Assembly: GCA_017536885.1 (NCBI GenBank)
Contig: JAFWCM010000231.1
Coordinates: 1 to 38,694 of the forward strand
Direction of reading: 5' to 3'
DNA length: 38,694 nucleotides
DNA from: Solobacterium sp.
GTDB taxonomy: Bacteria; Bacillota_I; Bacilli_A; Erysipelotrichales; Erysipelotrichaceae
Below, piece by piece: positions 20,788-28,808 of the stretch. Below the pieces are notes generated by a model. The model saw nothing but the letters and a program-made list of their open reading frames with translations, had not been told where the DNA came from and made no database searches. The number at the start of each line of letters is the position of its first letter. Position 1 is the stretch's first letter. A program made the position numbers and the translations under genes.

Positions 20788-23403
20788 TTATACCATCGAT
20801 CCACCCAGACCCTGCGACTTTCTCCCCCGCATCCCAGCGCGTACAGCGAGCAGTGCATAGAGAAGAAGCGATGCGGCCGAGATCCATTTTCCGATCGCCC
20901 AGCCCTCTGGCGTGTAGACAAACAGAAGCTCATGACTTCCTTCCGGAAGATCAAAACCGATGAAGGAAGTGTTCACCCGCTCATACGGAATCTCGACGCC
21001 GTCCGCATAGACCCGCCAGCCCCGGTTCCAGGGAATCGAAGCCGCAACGACTTTGGTGCCGCCGGTGATCGTGATCTTTCCCTTCACCCTGCCGCCAGAG
21101 ATCGAAACATCTTCGATCCGGTCCAGGGAATTCAGCTCATCGATTACATCATCGAGATCCCGGTCGCTGAGCCAGTAGAGGCGCATCGGAATCTCCTCGG
21201 CCTCAAAGTTGCGGTTGCGCGCGTAGACCCCGATCCCGTCGCACGCCTCTTCGATCCGCAGGGCATAGAAGCCGTATTCCTCAAACTCCCCATAGCGCAG
21301 CACTTCGCCATTGCGGTACAGTTCATAGCTGCCTTTGGCATCGGGTTCAATCATCGAGGAATCAAGAAACAGCGTTCCCGGTTCACTGAAGGCGTGATCA
21401 AGAACGGCGTTGTTCACTTCCCCCAGCGATACAAAGCGCTCATCGCTTTCCCCCGCCTCATCGCTGCGGTCGCTTAGAATCGAAACGGCCAGAAGATAAT
21501 CCTGCAGAGAGCGGTCGATCGCATCCGCTTTTTTCTGACTCACCAGACGGTCAGAGGCAAATCCCAGCCCGGTATTGAGACGGCTGCGGTACACATCGAC
21601 GATCTCCCCGTTGGCGGAGGTTTCCTCCATGATCTTTTCATAGCCCGCAGGCACAAAGGAAGGCTCATTGCGGTAAGAGAGAAGATATCTGTTTCCCAGG
21701 ACCCCGTAGGAAAGAAACTTCGAGGGAAGATAGGGAATAAACCAGTTCTCGGTGATCCTTGCATGGTAGTATTCCTCACTCGGATTGTTGTAAATACTGA
21801 AGTAGAAGGAACTGGAATCATAGTCCTTGGCCATCGGCAGAAGGTAGTTTTCCGCTGTCGATTCATTGCTGGAAATCCGGTAAAACCCGTTGTCTTCTGA
21901 TTTGATCTTATCGATGATCGCAGTGTCATAAAGGCCCCGCTCATAGAAGAGAGCCCTCTCCCCTTTTCCGATCGTCACCGTTTTGCCGTTGATCATCCTC
22001 GCATACATGCTTGTCACACCTTCCGCCAGAAGCACCAGCACAAGCAATGCTTTGCCGTGTCTGTCAAACGCCGAGAAATACCCCCAGGAAAAAAGAATCA
22101 GAAGCGGCACGAGAAGCGCGATTGAAAGCAGGTTGGTCGGAGTGGTCAGATGCAGCAAGACACTGACAAGAGAAAAGAATACCAGAAGCAGCGACACCCC
22201 GGTTGCGGAAAACTTCAGCAGCTTTGCATCAAACGCCCTGCGGTTTGTGATCAGACAGGCAAGAAGCACCACATGGAAGACGATCAGATAAAAGCACCAG
22301 CGGCTGTTGGTGTTTCCGTTGAAGAGCACATAGGCATCCGGCACAAAGGCACAGACGGCAAGAAACCCCATCATGACAAGAAGCGGTTTCTTTCCTTCAA
22401 AGTGCACCTTTGTGACCTGGGGAAACAGCAGCGGAAAGAGAATGAAGCTGTAGGAGAACATGGCATAGGCATGAATCCCCTTCTCACTTACAAACGGCGA
22501 GGAGAAGATGTTGTAGTCATAGTCATTGATCACCGGTGAAAACAGCGAGGTGAAAAGACGGTAGATCTCTTCGGGATGAAGGAAGAGATTGCCGGGATCG
22601 GAGAGATAGGTCATGACGCCGGTATTGACGCGGGAACTCGCCAGAAGCAGGCTGACATCGCTGAGAAATACGAGCCCCGCCATGCCAAGGCCGAGAAGAT
22701 ACAGCAGAAACGGCCGGATCAATGCCTTTACAACTTCATTGAACTTCAGTCCCCGCATGAACAGCCGGGTGACCATGTAGAAGAGAATCAGCCACGATGC
22801 CATGAACAGGGTAAAAAAATCCAGGATGGTGAGAAGTGCGATGACCACCGGAAAAAGCATGAGCTTGCGCTTGTGAAGCACCTCTTCCATGATGTACAGA
22901 AGCAGGCAGAGATACATCCAGGCATCGACATAGCTGTAATAGTGCTGCCAGAAGATGACCCAGCCGGAAAAGGTCATGATCATCGTACCGGCAAGACGCG
23001 CCGGTTCATCCTCCGTAAGATCGCTGAGCCAGAGATAGGAAAACAATGCGGCGGCCGCCATCGAAAGCATCGTAACTACCGGCAGAGCGGGAATGATCCA
23101 CTCCGCCTTCGGCAGCAACAGAAGCAGCCAGAACGAGGGCGAGCCGAGATAGGAAAGAAAGTGGATCGCATTGCTGGCGCCGAAGCTCATCGAAAAATCC
23201 CAGGTTCCGAAGTTCAGGCTTCGGATATCCCGCCACAGGGAAATCGTCAGCGGGATCACCTGCCGCGTCTCATCGCCCCAGTAATAGTAAGAAAGCCCCG
23301 GGGTCACGATGACAGGAAGAAAGCACAGCAATAGCCCCAGCCAGGCGATTGATGCTGTTTTCCATCCCTTCAGGTTTTCGAGAAAAAGTGAGATCCGTTT
23401 CAT
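20788..23403 (-). CDS. YfhO family membrane glycosyltransferase
   Basis: 871 residues. The N-terminal two thirds contain about a dozen membrane helices with the YfhO hallmarks SYYYWGDETRQVIPLTISLW, SFGASNAIHFLSYLGSPSFW and WLILFYMVTRLFMR. A soluble extracellular region follows (about 480-830), ending in FIGFDLPEGSHELLFVYTPEGW, then a final helix and a basic tail. YfhO proteins are GT-C type enzymes that move a sugar from undecaprenyl phosphate to teichoic or lipoteichoic acid outside the cell, with a CsbB/GtrB partner. A CsbB-like gene lies at 9220. It is the first gene of the operon YfhO-GT2-flippase-lipoprotein. The ribosome site is poor (CTGGAAAAA); a TATACT box near 23413-23418 could be its promoter. 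Confidence 0.9.
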   Translation of the reverse strand: MKRISLFLENLKGWKTASIAWLGLLLCFLPVIVTPGLSYYYWGDETRQVIPLTISLWRDIRSLNFGTWDFSMSFGASNAIHFLSYLGSPSFWLLLLLPKAEWIIPALPVVTMLSMAAAALFSYLWLSDLTEDEPARLAGTMIMTFSGWVIFWQHYYSYVDAWMYLCLLLYIMEEVLHKRKLMLFPVVIALLTILDFFTLFMASWLILFYMVTRLFMRGLKFNEVVKALIRPFLLYLLGLGMAGLVFLSDVSLLLASSRVNTGVMTYLSDPGNLFLHPEEIYRLFTSLFSPVINDYDYNIFSSPFVSEKGIHAYAMFSYSFILFPLLFPQVTKVHFEGKKPLLVMMGFLAVCAFVPDAYVLFNGNTNSRWCFYLIVFHVVLLACLITNRRAFDAKLLKFSATGVSLLLVFFSLVSVLLHLTTPTNLLSIALLVPLLILFSWGYFSAFDRHGKALLVLVLLAEGVTSMYARMINGKTVTIGKGERALFYERGLYDTAIIDKIKSEDNGFYRISSNESTAENYLLPMAKDYDSSSFYFSIYNNPSEEYYHARITENWFIPYLPSKFLSYGVLGNRYLLSYRNEPSFVPAGYEKIMEETSANGEIVDVYRSRLNTGLGFASDRLVSQKKADAIDRSLQDYLLAVSILSDRSDEAGESDERFVSLGEVNNAVLDHAFSEPGTLFLDSSMIEPDAKGSYELYRNGEVLRYGEFEEYGFYALRIEEACDGIGVYARNRNFEAEEIPMRLYWLSDRDLDDVIDELNSLDRIEDVSISGGRVKGKITITGGTKVVAASIPWNRGWRVYADGVEIPYERVNTSFIGFDLPEGSHELLFVYTPEGWAIGKWISAASLLLYALLAVRAGMRGRKSQGLGGSMV

Positions 23404-23426
23404 TTTTTCCAGTATATCGCACCGGG

Positions 23427-23455
23427 AAAGAAAAAGAACCGCACAAAGGCAGTTC
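23427..23455 (-). terminator. Terminator after the DUF1015 gene
   Basis: Arms GAACTGC and GCGGTTC (plus-strand 23449-23455 and 23436-23442, one G-U pair), loop of 6, then TTTTTCTTTC on the minus strand. The hairpin starts right after the stop codon. Confidence 0.75.
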
Positions 23456-24667
23456 TCAGAGTTCGTGGACCAGAAGTCCGCTCAGAAGCTTCGGCTCAAA
23501 CCAGGTCGATTTCGGCGGCATGATCCGCTCGTCATCCGCCACCGCCATCAGATCTCTGATATCGGTCGGATACAGCAGGAAGCCGACGCTGTCGGCTCTT
23601 GCACAGAGCTGTTCGACTTCGGCATATGCTCTGGCGCCGCCGATGAACCGGATTCTCGAATCGGTGCGGGGATCCTTAATGCCGAGGATCGGCTCGAGCA
23701 GGCTGTTCTGCAGAATCGAAACATCGAGGCGGCTGATGGAGTCATCGGGATCATAGATGTCCTTATGCGGGACGAGACGGTACCAGGTGCTGTTGATTGT
23801 CATGATGATCTCATGGGGACGCTCTGGGGCAACCGCATGGAAATTGTCGAGCATTTCCACATCGAAGTTCTTTTTGACTTCAGCGAGGAACTCCCCTTCG
23901 CTTTTGCCGTTGAGATCCTTCACATAGCGGTGATAGCCAAGCAATGAAAGATCGCCGGCGGGGAATGCGACCGCCATGAAGCGGTTGGCTTCCGTGGTTT
24001 TCAGAAGCTCCGAAGCTCTTGCGCTCGATGCGGCGCGGTGATGGCCGTCGGCGATATAGAGAAGCTTCAGACTGGCAAAGGCTTCCATGATGTTCTTGAC
24101 GGCAAGAGGATCGCTGACCTTCCACAGAGTGTGGATCACACCGAACTTCTCAAAGCGGTACAGCGGCTCTTTCGCGGTTTCATCTTTGATGATCTCTGCG
24201 ATGTCTTCCCGGTCGGGGAAGGTCAGAAACACCGGTCCGGTCTGTGCCCTTACGGTTACGATGTGATTGGTGCGGTCATCCTCTTTTTTCTTTACGGTGA
24301 GCTCATGCTTTCGCACGATTCCCCGGCGGTAGTCACTGACGGATGCGCATCCGACAATGCCGGTCTGGGTATGATCGCCGGCTTCTTCCCGGTAGATGTA
24401 AAACGCGGGATCGCCGTCTTTCTGAAGCAGGCCTTCCTCCTTCATCCTGGCAAGAGAAGCGGCCGCAAGATCATAGACCTCCTGGCTGTAGGGATCACAG
24501 TCTTCCGCAAGATCCCCTTCCGAGCGGATCACGTGCACGAAACTTCTGGGTTCTTTGCACAGTCTTCTGACATCCTCGTCACTGAGCACATCATAGGGAA
24601 GAGAAGCGATGTCTTTTACGTCCTCACCGGCGGGACGAAGCGCATGAAACGGTTCAAAAATTGCCAT
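23456..24667 (-). CDS. DUF1015 family protein
   Basis: 403 residues. The N-terminus MAIFEPFHALRPAGEDVKDI, ASLPYDVLSDEDVR, the PRSFVHVIRSE segment, YIYRE and the central IADGHHRAASSAR identify DUF1015. This family is related by fold and by the DGHHR motif to the ParB/sulfiredoxin group that includes free-serine kinases (SbnI, SerK). A small-molecule kinase or hydrolase role is possible but not shown. An in-frame extension to 24931 overlaps oppF and is not coding; the start at 24667 has a strong AGGAGG site 7 nt upstream. A terminator hairpin lies immediately before that ribosome site, so the gene is cut off from the opp operon unless there is read-through. Confidence 0.88.
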   Translation of the reverse strand: MAIFEPFHALRPAGEDVKDIASLPYDVLSDEDVRRLCKEPRSFVHVIRSEGDLAEDCDPYSQEVYDLAAASLARMKEEGLLQKDGDPAFYIYREEAGDHTQTGIVGCASVSDYRRGIVRKHELTVKKKEDDRTNHIVTVRAQTGPVFLTFPDREDIAEIIKDETAKEPLYRFEKFGVIHTLWKVSDPLAVKNIMEAFASLKLLYIADGHHRAASSARASELLKTTEANRFMAVAFPAGDLSLLGYHRYVKDLNGKSEGEFLAEVKKNFDVEMLDNFHAVAPERPHEIIMTINSTWYRLVPHKDIYDPDDSISRLDVSILQNSLLEPILGIKDPRTDSRIRFIGGARAYAEVEQLCARADSVGFLLYPTDIRDLMAVADDERIMPPKSTWFEPKLLSGLLVHEL

Positions 24668-24680
24668 GATTTTCCTCCTG

Positions 24681-24701
24681 AAAAGGGGACAGAAGTCCCC
24701 T
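24681..24701 (-). terminator. Terminator at the end of the opp operon, abutting the next ribosome site
   Basis: Perfect arms AGGGGAC/GTCCCCT (24684-24690, 24695-24701), 4-nt loop, then TTTTC on the minus strand. The T run is followed directly by the AGGAGG site of the DUF1015 gene, so it may work as an attenuator. Confidence 0.75.
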
Positions 24702-24707
24702 GGTTCG

Positions 24708-25655
24708 TTAATAGCTGTGTTCCTTTGACCACACCTTGAATTCCCCATCTGTCGCCAGCACCGCATGGGTATCGGTGAGCTGATGAAGATGACCCTGGGT
24801 GTAGTCCACCCCTTCTTTTTCCTTGTTGTATTCCAGGGCAATGCGCTTTTTCTCCACCCGGGGATTCGGGCGGGGAATGGCGCTGAGCAGAGATCTTGTA
24901 TACGGGTGCACCGGATTTTCGAAGATCTCATCGGTGGTTCCGGTCTCCACGATATGACCTAAATGCATAACGCCGATCCGGTCGGAGATGTATTTGACCA
25001 TCGAGAGATCGTGGGCGATGAAGAGATAGGTTGTTCCGAGTTCATCCTGGAGATCCTTCATGAGATTGACCACCTGCGCCTGAATCGAAACATCGAGGGC
25101 GGAGATCGCCTCATCCGCAATGACCAGGCGCGGATTCATGACCAGCGCCCGGGCGATGCCGATGCGCTGTCTCTGGCCGCCGGAGAACTGATGCGGATAG
25201 CGGGTTGCGTGCTCGGGAGAAAGGCCGACTTTTTCGATGATCGCATTGACCTTCTGATCGAGATCCGCCTGGTCCGTATAAAGGCGATGGATCTCAAGAC
25301 CCTGGGCGATGATCTCCTTGACCTTCTTGCGGGGGTTGAGGCAGGCCATCGGATCCTGGAAGATCATCTGCATGTTGGTCCGCAGGTATTTCTCATCCTC
25401 CTTCGCCATCTTTCCGCTGATGTCATGGCCGTCAAAGATGATCTTTCCGGCGGTCGGATCATAGAGGCGGATGATCGCCCGGCCGGTCGTCGATTTGCCC
25501 GAACCGGACTCGCCGACAAGACCATAGGTCTCGCCTGCCCAGATATCGAAGCTGATCCCGTCCACCGCCTTGGTGACATAGCGGGAGCTGGTGCGGAAGT
25601 GCTGCTTAAGGCCTTCGACATGAAGCAGAGGTTCTTTTGTCTTATCGATGTTCAT
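24708..25655 (-). CDS. oppF: Oligopeptide ABC transporter ATP-binding protein OppF
   Basis: 315 residues, one of the two ATPase subunits driving peptide import. Walker A is GESGSGKSTTG, the ABC signature SGGQRQRIGIARAL and Walker B RLVIADEAISALD. The Q loop reads MIFQDPMACLNPRKKVKEI, typical of OppF/DppF. The C-terminal RSLLSAIPRPNPRVEKKR belongs to the oligopeptide/dipeptide ATPase C-terminal domain. Note Ala in place of the usual Pro in the Walker B DEP/DEA position, a common variation. Start ATGA overlaps oppD by 4 nt. It is the last gene of the operon. Confidence 0.93.
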   Translation of the reverse strand: MNIDKTKEPLLHVEGLKQHFRTSSRYVTKAVDGISFDIWAGETYGLVGESGSGKSTTGRAIIRLYDPTAGKIIFDGHDISGKMAKEDEKYLRTNMQMIFQDPMACLNPRKKVKEIIAQGLEIHRLYTDQADLDQKVNAIIEKVGLSPEHATRYPHQFSGGQRQRIGIARALVMNPRLVIADEAISALDVSIQAQVVNLMKDLQDELGTTYLFIAHDLSMVKYISDRIGVMHLGHIVETGTTDEIFENPVHPYTRSLLSAIPRPNPRVEKKRIALEYNKEKEGVDYTQGHLHQLTDTHAVLATDGEFKVWSKEHSY

Positions 25656-26743
25656 TCAAGAATCCCCTCCTTCCTCATCTTCTCCATTCTGTCTTTCAGC
25701 TGATCCGGCATCTCCACTTTCGGGGCTCTGGGATCACAGAGCCAGGAAGCGACCCGGTGCTTTCCGCCGACATCGAACATCGGCGGCTCCGCCATGTAGT
25801 CGATCTTCATCGCAAACGGATTGCGCGGGGCAAAGGCATCGCCGGTGATCTTCTCGAGCAGGTTGGGCGGCGTGCCGGGAATCGCGAAGAGTCTTGTCGA
25901 ATCGGTATCGGTATCCGGCATCGAAGCGAGCAGTCCCCAGGTATAGGGGTGACGGGGATCGTAGAAGATCTCGTCAATGTCGCCCTTTTCGATAATCCGG
26001 CCGGCATACATGACATCGACATAGTCCGCAACCTTGGCCACAACGCCAAGATCGTGGGTGATGTAAATTACGGCGAAGTGAGACTCCGCCTGAATCTCCT
26101 TGATGAGCTCGAGGATCTTCGCCTGAATCGTGACATCGAGCGCGGTCGTCGGCTCATCGCAGATCAGAATATCCGGTTCACACGCCAGCGCGATTGCGAT
26201 GACGACTCTCTGGCGCATGCCGCCGGAGAGCTGGTGGGGATATTCGTTGAAGCGCTTTTCGGGATTTTCGATTCCGACCCTGGCAAGAAGGTCGATCGCC
26301 CGCTTCTTCGCTTCGCTGCGGGAAAGATTCAGGTGCAGGATCATTCCCTCCATGATCTGCTTTCCGACCGTCATCGTCGGATCAAGGCTCGTCATCGGGT
26401 CCTGGAACACCATTGCGATATGCTTGCCGCAGAAGCGGTAGCGGATTTCCTTCTGGGAGAGCTTGGTCATGTCGACCGTTTCCTTCTCCCCTTTTTCATT
26501 GATGAATGTGTAGTTGATACTGCCGCTGTCGATGTGGCCGTTGTTGGCAAGAATGCCCATGATCGTTTTGACGGTCACGGATTTGCCGGAACCCGACTCG
26601 CCGACAACAGCGATGGTTTCGCCGCGGAAGAGGTCCATTCTCACGCCGCGGATCGCGTGCACGGTTCCGCTTGCGGTATCGAAACTGATATTCAGATCAC
26701 GGATGGACAGGACGCGGTCATCAAGACTTCTGTTGGCAGACAT
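25652..26743 (-). CDS. oppD: Oligopeptide ABC transporter ATP-binding protein OppD
   Basis: 363 residues, the partner ATPase of OppF. Walker A is GESGSGKSVTVK, the signature LSGGMRQRVVIAIAL and Walker B DILICDEPTTALD. The Q loop MVFQDPMTSLDPTMTVGKQI and the C-terminal HPYTWGLLASMPDT plus a Cys-bearing tail (WLCDPRAPKVE) are typical of OppD/DppD. A short insertion in the Q-loop region (INYTFINEKGEKETVDMTKL) is as seen in many Opp D subunits. The start lies 13 nt after oppC with an AGGAGG ribosome site. Confidence 0.93.
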   Translation of the reverse strand: MSANRSLDDRVLSIRDLNISFDTASGTVHAIRGVRMDLFRGETIAVVGESGSGKSVTVKTIMGILANNGHIDSGSINYTFINEKGEKETVDMTKLSQKEIRYRFCGKHIAMVFQDPMTSLDPTMTVGKQIMEGMILHLNLSRSEAKKRAIDLLARVGIENPEKRFNEYPHQLSGGMRQRVVIAIALACEPDILICDEPTTALDVTIQAKILELIKEIQAESHFAVIYITHDLGVVAKVADYVDVMYAGRIIEKGDIDEIFYDPRHPYTWGLLASMPDTDTDSTRLFAIPGTPPNLLEKITGDAFAPRNPFAMKIDYMAEPPMFDVGGKHRVASWLCDPRAPKVEMPDQLKDRMEKMRKEGILE

Positions 26744-26756
26744 AGGTCCTCCTCCT

Positions 26757-27776
26757 TTACATCTGTTTCATGTTCGGGTCAAACGCATCGCGCAGACCGT
26801 CCGCAAACAGGTTGAAGCTCAGCATCAGAAGCGCCAGCACCACTACCGGGAAAGCGATCTGATACGGGTGAATCGTCAGGGATTTGTATCCGTCGGAGAT
26901 CAGCGAGCCAAGGCTTGCCTGCGGCGGCTGGATACCAAGACCGACGAACGAGAGGAATGCTTCGGTGAAGATCGCATTCGGGATCGAGAACATCGCCATG
27001 ATCACCAGCTGGCCGAAGATGTTCGGCATGATGTCCTTGAAGATGATCGAGAAGTTGCTTGCGCCGAGCGTCTTGGAAGCCAGGATATACTCGCTCTCCT
27101 TGAGCTTGAGCACCTCGGCTCTTGCGATTCTCGACATGCCGATCCATCCCGTGATCATGAGTGCGAAGATGATCGAGATGATGCCAGAGGGCAATACCAT
27201 GCCAAGCAATGTAACCACGACCAGAGTCGGGATGCCGTTGAGGATCTCGGCGATTCTCTGCATGATGAGGTCGACCTTGCCGCCGAAGTATCCGGAGATA
27301 AGACCGTAGGACATACCGACGACGATGTCGATGACCACCGCGACCAGCGCGACAATCAGAGAAATGCGGGTGCCCTGCCAGACGCGGGTGAACATGTCAC
27401 GGCCGTTGTAATCGGTGCCGAACCAGTAGTTGACATCTACCTTTTTTGAAGCATAGACATCGATGCCGCGCTCCACGCCGCCGAAGATGCCGGGGATTTT
27501 GGGAGGCAGGTTCTTGTGTTCGATGATGATGGTGTCATAGCTGCGGCCGGAGATCATCGGGCCGATGATTGCGAGCAATACAATCACCACGATGATCACA
27601 AAACCGATCAGTGCACCTCTGTTTTTGGAGAAATGTCCCCAGACATCCCGCCAGTAGGACGTTGCGATATAGGTTTTGTCTATCAGCTTCTCGCCTTCCT
27701 GTACGAAGACAAAATCCTCGGGATTATATTCGTCGTAAAGTTTTGGATCGTGTTTCTCAAGAACTACGTCACTCAT
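26757..27776 (-). CDS. oppC: Oligopeptide ABC transporter permease OppC
   Basis: 339 residues. An N-terminal cytoplasmic stretch (1-50), a first membrane helix (FVIIVVIVLLAIIGPMISG), an extracellular segment with FGTDYNGRDMFTRVWQGTR, and five more helices are characteristic of the OppC/DppC group of BPD-type permeases. The EAA loop AEVLKLKESEYILASKTLGAS contacts the ATPases, and the C-terminal LMLSFNLFADGLRDAFDP is typical. The start at 27776 was chosen because the MSDVVLEKH reading begins 2 nt after the oppB stop with a GAAAGGAAG ribosome site; an in-frame extension overlaps oppB. Confidence 0.92.
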   Translation of the reverse strand: MSDVVLEKHDPKLYDEYNPEDFVFVQEGEKLIDKTYIATSYWRDVWGHFSKNRGALIGFVIIVVIVLLAIIGPMISGRSYDTIIIEHKNLPPKIPGIFGGVERGIDVYASKKVDVNYWFGTDYNGRDMFTRVWQGTRISLIVALVAVVIDIVVGMSYGLISGYFGGKVDLIMQRIAEILNGIPTLVVVTLLGMVLPSGIISIIFALMITGWIGMSRIARAEVLKLKESEYILASKTLGASNFSIIFKDIMPNIFGQLVIMAMFSIPNAIFTEAFLSFVGLGIQPPQASLGSLISDGYKSLTIHPYQIAFPVVVLALLMLSFNLFADGLRDAFDPNMKQM

Positions 27777-27778
27777 GA

Positions 27779-28714
27779 TCAGGCACTTCCTTTCGCTACA
27801 CGGATACGCGGATCGATGATACCGTACAGGATATCGACGATCAGCATCATGGCAATGTACATCGCGGAATAGACGAATGCACATGCGATAACGACGTTGT
27901 AGTCATTGTTGGTGATGGCCTGCACCATCAGCATTCCTATTCCGGGAATGCCGAAGACCTTTTCGACAACCATCGATCCGGTCAGAAGGTTGACCAATAT
28001 CGGTCCCATGATCGTGATGATCGGGATCAGGGTATTGCGCAGGGCATGCTTGAAGATCAGACTGCTCTGCCGGACTCCCTTGGCTTCCACCAGAAGGATG
28101 TATTCCGAATTGAGCACGTCGATCATTTCCGAACGGGTAAAGCGGGAGACGTTGGCAGTGGGAAACATCGCCAGCGCGATGGTCGGCAGAATCAGTGACG
28201 CCGCCACATTCCTGGAGTTGTAGAGAATCGGTGTCAGCTTGAGGACAAATCCGATCCAGTACGCAAGCAGAAGTGCGAATACGTAAGACGGCACCGAGAC
28301 GCCGATGATCGAGATAAACGAGCACAGGGTATCAATCCAGGTATTGTGATTGAGCGCCGCCGCAATGCCCAGGAGCAGTCCGAGAACCGATCCCAGCAGC
28401 ATCGCCATCGCACCGATGCGGATCGAAAGCAGAAGCGGTCCCCTGACCAGTTCCGATACCGCCTTGTTTTTATTCAGAACGTAGGAAACCCCGAGATCTC
28501 CTCTCAGCATCGCGGACAGATATTTGAAGAAGCGCACAAAGAACGGCTGATCGAGACCGTATTTGGCATAGAGCAGAGCTCTCTGGGTTTCGGTCAGTTT
28601 TTCATCGTTGAACGGGCTTCCCGGCATTTTGTCCAGCATCAGAAACAGAACGAATACGATGACCACCAGTGTCGCAAGGCTGATCAGCACTCGTTTTGTA
28701 ATATATTTCGACAT
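27779..28714 (-). CDS. oppB: Oligopeptide ABC transporter permease OppB
   Basis: 311 residues with about six membrane helices. MSKYITKRVLISLATLVVI at the start, then PGSPF, LTETQRALLYAKYGLDQPFF, DLGVSYVLNK and the EAA-type loop RSEMIDVLNSEYILLVEAKG followed by HALRNTLIPIITIMGP are typical of OppB/DppB. The start at 28714 has AAAGGGGG 6 nt upstream; an in-frame extension reaches into the intergenic hairpin and is not coding. It is separated from oppA by a perfect 12-bp inverted repeat. Confidence 0.92.
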   Translation of the reverse strand: MSKYITKRVLISLATLVVIVFVLFLMLDKMPGSPFNDEKLTETQRALLYAKYGLDQPFFVRFFKYLSAMLRGDLGVSYVLNKNKAVSELVRGPLLLSIRIGAMAMLLGSVLGLLLGIAAALNHNTWIDTLCSFISIIGVSVPSYVFALLLAYWIGFVLKLTPILYNSRNVAASLILPTIALAMFPTANVSRFTRSEMIDVLNSEYILLVEAKGVRQSSLIFKHALRNTLIPIITIMGPILVNLLTGSMVVEKVFGIPGIGMLMVQAITNNDYNVVIACAFVYSAMYIAMMLIVDILYGIIDPRIRVAKGSA

Positions 28715-28740
28715 AAGTTCCCCCTTTCTGACAAATTGGA

Positions 28741-28778
28741 ATGACAGACAGTCCCCCAAAGCGAGAACTGTCTGTCAT
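28741..28778 (-). promoter_or_regulatory. Perfect hairpin between oppA and oppB
   Basis: 12-bp arms ATGACAGACAGT (28741-28752) and ACTGTCTGTCAT (28767-28778) with a 14-nt loop and no T run on the minus strand. It is more likely a 3'-end stabiliser or processing site that raises oppA over oppBCDF than a full terminator. Confidence 0.7.
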
Positions 28779-28808
28779 AAGCGAATCAATTCTGATGTCG
28801 AAGCACGA

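Noticed and set aside
23456-24931. Longer version of the DUF1015 protein starting inside oppF
   Set aside because: The extra 88 residues are an antisense-like overlap with oppF, and the family start plus AGGAGG lies at 24667.
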